In this document: positions 59,401 through 64,000 of the stretch, piece by piece
Layout of the letters: each line of letters opens with the position of its first letter
Position numbering within the stretch: the first letter of the stretch is position 1
Source: Pelagihabitans sp947500445
GTDB lineage: Bacteria; Bacteroidota; Bacteroidia; Flavobacteriales; Flavobacteriaceae
Assembly: GCF_050589625.1 (NCBI RefSeq)
Contig: NZ_JBNGOP010000005.1
Coordinates: forward strand, 186,001 to 250,000
Direction: 5' to 3'
Length of the DNA stretch: 64,000 nt
The notes under the pieces: generated by a model
What the model was told of the DNA's origin: nothing
Seen by the model: the letters and a program-made list of their open reading frames with translations, nothing else
Databases searched by the model: none
Position numbers and translations under genes: made by a program

Positions 59401-61593
59401 CCCTTTTTTGATGTGATGGTTATCTTACAAAACACCCAACAAGGTGGTCAGCCAATCCCCGCTATGGATGGACTGGCTGTGTCGCACTACCCCGCCGAGG
59501 CAGTGGTGAGCAAGTTTGACCTTACCTGGAGCTTTGAAGAGGCAGATGCCGATGTGCAAGCACCGATACACCTGACCATTGAGTATGACACCGCCTTGTA
59601 TCATAAAAGTACGATTGAGGGGATGGCAGCGCATTGGCAGCGAATGGCAGAAGCAATGACGGCTCACCCTGCTGTGCCAATTGGCCATACGGAATACCTC
59701 ACAGGGGAAGAAAAAGATAAGTTACTGAGTCAACTTGCGGGCGATAGACAATCTACTGAAAGTCAAACCGCCTTGACAAACCTCATAGAGACACAAGCCG
59801 CAAAAACACCTGATGTAATCGCGCTGAGAGACAAGGAAATGCAATTGTCCTACGCACAGGCCAATCGGTTGGCTAACCAGTATGCAACGTACCTGCGGCA
59901 ATCGCATGGTGCCAAGCCTGGTACCCGATTGGCACTGCTGGTACGGCGTGATGCCATGATGCCCGTATACTTGCTTGCGATATTGAAAACAGGTGCTGCT
60001 TATGTGCCGATTGACGCAGCGTACCCTGCCGAGCGGATCAAGTACATGCTGACCGATGCGGAACCCCTACTGTTGATTGCAGATCAGGAATTGCATCAAG
60101 CCAATAAGGAGGCCGTAGATGGTAATGTACCCACCTTGATGACAGACAGCCTGACTACCAACACTGCTAACTTACCACCAGCGAACCTTGAAGCAACGTA
60201 TAGCCTGGGCGATGTAGCTTATTTCATTTATACATCAGGTTCTACAGGCAAGCCCAAGGGGGTGATGATTACGCACTGCAACGTAGCCGCTTTTATGGAT
60301 TGGTGTGCCAACGAGTTTGGCAATACGCACTATGATACAATGTTGGCGGTCACGTCTTATTGCTTTGACCTTTCGGTTTTTGAAATGTTTTATCCACTCG
60401 TTTCAGGCAAACAAGTGCGTATACTCCCTTCGGCATTGGAGTTAGGCAAGGTGATGGGCGAGGAACAAAGGGCGTTTATTAACACGGTACCTTCTGTAGT
60501 GGAAAGCCTGCTCAATGTAAAGGCTGACTGGCAAGGAGTGTCCGCCCTGAACATGGCGGGTGAGTTGGTGCCCAATTATTTCAAAACAAGCCTGAACTAT
60601 CACGATATGGAGGTGCGGAATCTTTATGGCCCCTCCGAAGACACTACGTATAGCAGTTGCTATCGCTTTACCGATGACGGTCACGATATCGTGCCAGCAG
60701 GCCGCCCGGTTGATAACACCCACTTTTACCTATTGGACGGAGCGGGCCAGTTGGTACCTGAAGGAATGGCCGGCGAACTTTGCATCACCGGTGCAGGGGT
60801 CGCCAATGGGTATTGGAAACGTGAGACACTTACCGCCGAAAGGTTTGTCAACCATCCACTTTGTCCAGAAAACAAGCTCTACAAGACTGGTGACCTGGCG
60901 CGTTGGTTGCCCGATGGAAACTTGCAAATTATTGGCAGAAAAGACACACAGGTGAAGCTAAGGGGATACCGCATAGAAATGGGTGAAGTAGAAAGTGCGC
61001 TTGAGTCGCTGGAAGGAGTGAGTCGTGCGGTAGCTTGTTTGAGACAAATAAAGGAGCGTGAACCTGAATTGGTAGCTTACTTGGTAGCTGACCAAGAGGC
61101 GGATGACTCTGGTGGCAGTGGGACTGTGCCGGAAGTTTCGTGGGCTGCGACACTGTTACAAACGTTGCCTGCCTATATGGTCCCTACAAGTTTTGCGTTG
61201 TTGCCATCCCTACCACTCAATGCCAACGGTAAGGTAGACCGCAAGGCATTGGAGGCGATGACCGACACGGTGCCGATGCTAGGCGAAGTGGCGGAATATG
61301 TGGCCCCGCGCGATGGTTTGGAAACTAAGTTAGCCGGATGTTTTGGACAAATACTTGGACGTGACAAGGTAGGCATCAACGACCACTTCTTTGCCATTGG
61401 AGGCAATTCACTCAAAGTAGTGGAACTGGTTACGCTCTTGGGCGATGAATATGGCGGGGCATTAAAAGTAATGGATTTGTTTAGCCAGGACACGGTGGCA
61501 GGCTTAGCAGTGCTTTTGCGCAGCCGCATAGGAGACGATCAGGCGCCGGAGCTTGTATATAATAACGATGAATTTGATGAATTTGACCTATAA
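55792..61593 (+). CDS. NRPS: half-C, A-T (Thr), C-A-T (Ala)
   Basis: The start is taken at 55792, one base after the upstream stop. An in-frame ATG at 55696 would add 32 residues read inside the previous gene and is unlikely. The protein is 1933 residues. Residues 1-235 are a second half-condensation domain: QQYWSEQL, a middle helix-rich part, FDLMF, and the C-to-A linker, without HHxxxDG. A1 (245-755) reads DFWNIGMVHK, threonine. T1 is GGHSL (S803). The complete C domain has HHIIADGWS (H993). A2 (1330-1820) reads DLFNNALTYK, alanine. T2 is GGNSL (S1873). The tail NNDEFDEFDL is acidic and aromatic, like the end of the protein at 19416-33761. The first acceptor C domain must come from the end of the preceding protein, so this is the second split between C and A in the line. 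Confidence 0.95.
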   Translation: MNAGMTTNNTNVQEKASQQYWSEQLKGLTHVPLLSSAYTSDPTSITVPLPAKAQDLVEAKSNGTALSQCFLLMSGLAALQWHYTRHEDSVVAMATDNDAERTAPWRFFRQQVSGDMPFRKIIGQTSGQWTKAKPYCVADPHRFASRYMDLGLGEGQALIHLGLYVGGEALLPNAREGFDLMFCLVDGAEGVRLILTSRVGYLESLLRRLAGHFFYLLCQLLESVDQSLSQLDILSQTEKAALLDRHDRVGLQYDRDATIISLFQAAAATYGSHVALHFEGTEMSYAELDARSNQLAHALQAHEAVASGAKIGVHMTRSGDLVIAILGVLKAGCAYVPLDPSLPVARLAYMVGDACPTCIIADIVDAAKEKSVSDIPVLRWDTLGYEVFPSAPMPESPQPDDLAYIIYTSGSTGQPKGVMVGHRQVARLLFCESFDFDFGPSDTWTLFHGTHFDFSVWELWGALLRGGKLVVLPHETASDPEALLTVLMEQRVTVLNQVPTMFAQLWETLAARQNSPDLALRYVIFGGEALQPATLAGFKKAYPATRLVNMYGITETTVHVTYKEIEAKEISEGLSNIGRVLPTLRICLLASDGALTPQGAVGEIAVGGAGVALGYLDRPELTAERFIEDPHQPGSRLYLSGDLGVMNEQGDLLYVGRKDQQVKVRGYRIEPGEIAHTLMVQAEVTGAAVTVCDDTDGDKMLVAYVTGKDSLPIAQLREGLSDALPQYMVPAHIVQVEALPYTTNGKLDMNALPAPTAASVLGGDQYVAPRDEVEQALVAAYEEVLGIKPVGIHDNFFDIGGHSLKGTRLITRIYQHFQKQLPLRKLFQNPTVAALAEALKAVQVEEVGQDEIPPAGEHPHFPLSPAQRRMWLLDKIEEDSIAYNLSGVYTLDGSLNTDAFYDAFRYLVDRHEILRTVFETVGGKPVQRVIPAKMFEFEIPVRALEGQSDAENQIAARARQEMTIPFDLEQGPLFRAALIRHSSQQYLLFFSIHHIIADGWSMQLLIKSLLEAYNAFLSDTSPQESPLSIQYKDYASWVHNQMAGKGFAQSQSYWHQQLSGALPVLALPTDHARPVVKSYKGATYHLQLGPSLSKALYNVAQQHGVSLYMALLSVSYALFHRYTTQEDIIVGSPVAGRQHTALENQLGMFVNTLVLRQHLNGALSFAELLAAVKDTVLEALDHQAYPFEQLVDEIPLPKEPSRSPFFDVMVILQNTQQGGQPIPAMDGLAVSHYPAEAVVSKFDLTWSFEEADADVQAPIHLTIEYDTALYHKSTIEGMAAHWQRMAEAMTAHPAVPIGHTEYLTGEEKDKLLSQLAGDRQSTESQTALTNLIETQAAKTPDVIALRDKEMQLSYAQANRLANQYATYLRQSHGAKPGTRLALLVRRDAMMPVYLLAILKTGAAYVPIDAAYPAERIKYMLTDAEPLLLIADQELHQANKEAVDGNVPTLMTDSLTTNTANLPPANLEATYSLGDVAYFIYTSGSTGKPKGVMITHCNVAAFMDWCANEFGNTHYDTMLAVTSYCFDLSVFEMFYPLVSGKQVRILPSALELGKVMGEEQRAFINTVPSVVESLLNVKADWQGVSALNMAGELVPNYFKTSLNYHDMEVRNLYGPSEDTTYSSCYRFTDDGHDIVPAGRPVDNTHFYLLDGAGQLVPEGMAGELCITGAGVANGYWKRETLTAERFVNHPLCPENKLYKTGDLARWLPDGNLQIIGRKDTQVKLRGYRIEMGEVESALESLEGVSRAVACLRQIKEREPELVAYLVADQEADDSGGSGTVPEVSWAATLLQTLPAYMVPTSFALLPSLPLNANGKVDRKALEAMTDTVPMLGEVAEYVAPRDGLETKLAGCFGQILGRDKVGINDHFFAIGGNSLKVVELVTLLGDEYGGALKVMDLFSQDTVAGLAVLLRSRIGDDQAPELVYNNDEFDEFDL
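56514..58065 (+). repeat. Thr adenylation domain, copy 3 of 3
   Basis: Code DFWNIGMVHK. Unlike copies 1 and 2, its carrier is GGHSL and the next domain is an ordinary C domain. Confidence 0.75.
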
Positions 61594-62833
61594 TGAAACA
61601 CAGCCTGCTCAAGAGGCATGGCTATTTCCCGGTGGTGGCTGTCAGTATGTGGGCATGGGCAAGGCACTCTATGACAATTTTGCCATGGCCCGGGAAGCCT
61701 TTGAAGAGGCGGAAGACTTGCTAAAGCTCCATCTGGCCAAGACATGTTTTGAAGGCCCGCTGGATACCTTGAGTAGCATGGAATATGCGCAGCCTGCGAT
61801 ATTCGTAGTGAGCCTGGCCAGTTACCGGGTATATACGCAGGAGTTGGGCAAGGTGCCGGGTATACTGGCAGGACATAGCCTGGGAGAGTATACGGCACTG
61901 TGTGCAGCCGGGGTCTTTTCATTGACAGACGCATTGCAGCTTGTGGGGATACGTGGGGAGCTACTCAAAGCAGCAGGCATTGATGCAGATGGCACCATGA
62001 TGGCTGTCAATAAACTGCCTGTGGCACAAGTAGAGGCGATGGTGAAAGTACGCCAGGCAGCAGGAGACCAGATATACATGGCTGTGTACAACGCCCCGTT
62101 TCAAGTCGTGGTGTCGGGGCAACGGCAGCATTTGGAAAACCTCGGGAGCCTTTTGGAGGCTGAAGGAGGGCATATTAATATGTTGCCCATCAATACTCCG
62201 TCGCACTGTCCATTGATGCAAACGGCAGCCGACCATATGAGGAACGCCCTGGAAGATTATACCCCAAGTGTCATGAAGGTGCCCGTGGTGGCGAACCTCA
62301 CTGGCGAACCTTATCAAGGTGTTGAGTCGGTCATTGATACGTTAACAACGCATATGATAGCGCCGGTACGATGGGAGCAGTCGATGCGGTACATGCAGGC
62401 ACAGGGGTACCAAACTTATACCGATGTAGGCCCTCGTCAGGTGTTGGAGAAAATGACCGAGCATATACTGACCGGCGCTACCGCATACAGTCTTGATAAT
62501 AACGTGGACGTGGACATGCTATATGCTACAGCAGGCAAAACCCGCCCGAACTTGTATGCTCTCATGCGCGCATTTGAGGTGATGGCGATCAGCACCCCTG
62601 ATTTTGGTGACGATACTGAAGGGTATGCTGAGCGTGTAGGGGTACCATTCGAGCGGTTACAAGCGAAGGCGCGGGCTGCTACTCCTGAAAGTACAGACGA
62701 TCATATGGTGATGGATGCTTACCAGACATTGACTGAAGTATGGGACGGAAAAGCTGTGCCGACTGCCAACCGTACGGCGTTGATGGATCATTATTTAGTG
62801 AAGACGGGTACGCAAGGGCGGTTTGGGTTTTGA
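61568..62833 (+). CDS. Free-standing acyltransferase (trans-AT, malonyl type) with C-terminal extension
   Basis: About 421 residues from ATG 61568; ATG 61577 is an equally good start. Either overlaps the end of the preceding gene by 17-26 nt, implying coupled translation. It is an acyl-CoA:carrier-protein transacylase. It has FPGGGCQYVGMG, GHSLG with nucleophile S104, RGELL with R129 for the carboxylate, and TPSHCPLM with H213, which is closer to FabD-like malonyl transferases (PSHC) than to cis-AT HAFHS. Families of this kind run near 300 residues; about 100 residues after the VGPRQVLEK strand are extra. They are acidic/helical and I do not recognise them. Its position right behind a PKS module with a dead AT, and before another PKS, points to trans loading of malonyl units. 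An editing (acyl hydrolase) role is the main alternative. Confidence 0.9.
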   Translation: MNLMNLTYNETQPAQEAWLFPGGGCQYVGMGKALYDNFAMAREAFEEAEDLLKLHLAKTCFEGPLDTLSSMEYAQPAIFVVSLASYRVYTQELGKVPGILAGHSLGEYTALCAAGVFSLTDALQLVGIRGELLKAAGIDADGTMMAVNKLPVAQVEAMVKVRQAAGDQIYMAVYNAPFQVVVSGQRQHLENLGSLLEAEGGHINMLPINTPSHCPLMQTAADHMRNALEDYTPSVMKVPVVANLTGEPYQGVESVIDTLTTHMIAPVRWEQSMRYMQAQGYQTYTDVGPRQVLEKMTEHILTGATAYSLDNNVDVDMLYATAGKTRPNLYALMRAFEVMAISTPDFGDDTEGYAERVGVPFERLQAKARAATPESTDDHMVMDAYQTLTEVWDGKAVPTANRTALMDHYLVKTGTQGRFGF

Positions 62834-62889
62834 TTTGAGTTGTTGGTTTTCTGTCTGTTTGGATCTGCTACGTAAGGCACGAGCACGTC

Positions 62890-62903
62890 CTGATGGCCAT
62901 CAG
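62890..62903. repeat. Perfect 14-bp palindrome
   Basis: ctgatggccatcag is its own reverse complement. It lies 57 nt after the stop of the acyltransferase gene. Could be an operator; function unknown. Confidence 0.5.
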
Positions 62904-63089
62904 AATCTAACTTGCGCCAGCCTGTGTATAATCAGCGCGTTGCAGCCTTGGTTCCATGGCAAAGCCTTAGGCGGAGCTTCTTAGCTGTCAGACTAATGAA
63001 TTGCTAAAATGGCGCTTGTTGACAGATGAGTGGTATGCAAGTTGTAAACTGGCGATTCAGGTCAGTTTTTCAATCAAATATGGCTAATT

Positions 63090-63124
63090 CTGGCTTAAGT
63101 TTAACGCAGCGTAACTTAAGCCAG
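63090..63124. repeat. Inverted repeat, 12-bp arms, 11-nt loop
   Basis: ctggcttaagtt and aacttaagccag are perfect reverse complements around taacgcagcgt. It ends 46 nt before the start codon at 63171. No T-run follows, so an operator or 5'-UTR hairpin is likelier than a terminator. Confidence 0.6.
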
Positions 63125-63170
63125 CGAAGGAATATGAAGGGTTTATTTAAAACGATTAATTGCCTAAATA

Positions 63171-64000
63171 ATGATGAATATCAAGGACACTGACATAGCG
63201 ATTATTGGGATGGCGGGGCGGTTTCCGCAAGCCGCTGATATTACGGCTTACCTGGAAAACCTCCGGGGAGGACGTAATAGCGTACGTGAAATTTCTATCG
63301 ATCGTAAGCGGGACACTACACTGATGCCGCACTTAGACTATCAGGTGATTGGCTTTTTAGAGGATATTGACAAGTTTGACCATCTTTACTTTGGTATATC
63401 GATGGGGGAAGCGCGCTATATGGACCCGCACCAAAGGCTCTTGCTGGAAGTAGCACATGAGGCTATTGAGCATGCTGGCTATGCGCTAGAGGCACTTTCG
63501 GGTACCGATACTGCGGTGTTTGTAGGCAGTACCAAGCAGGTTTACGGCCAGTTGAGCGACGAGCTGCACCCGATGTTGATCACGGGTACCAGCAATCCTA
63601 CTACTGCAGGGCGAGTATCCCGGTTTTTCAATTTTTGCGGTACTGCGGCGATGGTGGATACAGCTTGCTCTTCCTCCTTACTGGCCTTGCACCTGGCCTG
63701 CAACGAACTGCGCCAACAAGATGCCTCGCTGGCCTTGGCTTGTGGGGTCAACTTATCGCTTTTCCCTGCTACCAGAGGTGTGGTGAGCGAAGTAGATATC
63801 ATGTCCCCCGATGGGCTGGCCAAAACCTTTGATGAATCTGCAAACGGCACTGCTGCAGGTGAGGCGGTAGGGGTGGTGTTGCTCAAACCATTGGCGAAAG
63901 CCCTGGAGGATGGCGACACAGTGTATGCGGTAGTCAAGGGTTCGGCAGCTAACCAAGATGCCCAGCGTTCGAGTAGCCTCACTGCGCCTAGTGCCGATGC
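63171..64000 (+). CDS. Type I PKS, N-terminal ketosynthase (3' end outside window)
   Basis: The frame runs off the end of the window (276 complete codons). An in-frame TAA at 63165-63167 fixes the start to one of the two adjacent ATGs at 63171 and 63174. The visible part is the first two thirds of a KS: DIAIIGMAGRFPQ, MDPHQRLLLE, VDTACSSSLLALHLAC with active cysteine C166, and SANGTAAGEAVGVVLLKPL. It is a close relative of the KS that opens the gene at 44034 (shared YQ-(V/I)-(I/M)-GFLE-x-ID-x-FD region), not of the KS at 7306. It would extend the chain from the alanine carrier of 55792-61593. Whether its own AT is intact cannot be seen. It is separated from the operon by a 337-nt gap, so it may have its own promoter. 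Confidence 0.92.
   Translation, partial: MMNIKDTDIAIIGMAGRFPQAADITAYLENLRGGRNSVREISIDRKRDTTLMPHLDYQVIGFLEDIDKFDHLYFGISMGEARYMDPHQRLLLEVAHEAIEHAGYALEALSGTDTAVFVGSTKQVYGQLSDELHPMLITGTSNPTTAGRVSRFFNFCGTAAMVDTACSSSLLALHLACNELRQQDASLALACGVNLSLFPATRGVVSEVDIMSPDGLAKTFDESANGTAAGEAVGVVLLKPLAKALEDGDTVYAVVKGSAANQDAQRSSSLTAPSAD

Larger units (their letters stand above)
62834..63170. promoter_or_regulatory. Intergenic region before the last PKS gene
   Basis: The only gap over 40 nt in the window. It holds a 14-bp palindrome, a 12-bp-arm inverted repeat, and a TTGACA (63019-63024) followed after 18 nt by TGTAAA. No ORF of interest and no obvious hairpin plus T-run terminator. Probably the leader/promoter of the gene at 63171, but no promoter element is certain. 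Confidence 0.45.

Noticed and set aside
63019..63048. TTGACA...TGTAAA as a sigma-70 promoter
   Set aside because: Spacing is 18 nt and the second hexamer matches only 4 of 6; if the host is a Bacteroidota its main sigma factor uses a different consensus. Kept only as a remark.
63134..63193. 19-codon ORF overlapping the start of the last PKS gene
   Set aside because: Very short, no recognisable peptide and no ribosome-binding signal; likely chance.

Overview
The window is the interior of one very large hybrid polyketide/nonribosomal-peptide assembly line. Ten genes, all on the + strand, fill it almost completely. The first gene is cut at its 5' end and the last at its 3' end. I see no thioesterase, phosphopantetheinyl transferase, transporter, regulator or RNA gene. 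Gene spacing (4-nt overlap, 1, 3, 9, 9, 12 and 39 nt) indicates a single operon up to position 62833. A 337-nt non-coding gap with two inverted repeats then precedes the next polyketide synthase (PKS) gene. Most start codons follow A-rich sequence without a clear Shine-Dalgarno motif, and GC is moderate. This suggests a gliding Bacteroidota, but that is inference from style, not from a marker gene.

Layout: (1) 1-3981, PKS module end: DH, C-methyltransferase, KR, ACP. (2) 3994-7296, C-A-T. (3) 7306-12786, PKS KS-AT-KR-DH-carrier. (4) 12783-19412, TubC-type docking, C-A-T, C*-A-T. (5) 19416-33761, docking, C-A-T, C*-A-T, C*-A-T, C-A-T, C. (6) 33771-43994, half-C, A-T-E, C-A-T, C-A-T. (7) 44034-55790, KS-dead AT-KR-T, C-A-T, C*-A-T, C. 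(8) 55792-61593, half-C, A-T, C-A-T. (9) 61568-62833, free-standing acyltransferase. (10) 63171-end, KS of a further PKS. There are 14 adenylation (A) domains and 14 complete condensation (C) domains. Read by eye with the ten-residue specificity code and colinear order, the chain is: alpha-methylated polyketide unit - Gly - acetate unit - Ile/Val - aromatic-like - Ile/Val - Thr - Asn - Ala - Ser - unknown (proline-clade pocket) - Ala - acetate unit - Thr - Cys-clade - Thr - Ala - polyketide unit and onward.

The most interesting features are as follows. In gene 7 the in-line acyltransferase (AT) has lost its serine and about 100 residues, and a complete stand-alone AT sits downstream, so an otherwise cis-AT line appears to switch to trans loading. 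Four condensation domains form a distinct group (C*). Each is preceded by a carrier with the GGDSI motif otherwise typical of carriers before epimerases, while every other carrier has GGHS, GGNS or GAHS (LDS in gene 1). This suggests hidden epimerisation or a D-specific chemistry. Two proteins begin with only the C-terminal half of a condensation domain, exactly where the upstream protein ends with a complete C domain. Several subunits end in short acidic/aromatic tails that look like docking peptides. Gene 3 has its dehydratase after the ketoreductase. I do not recognise the product.
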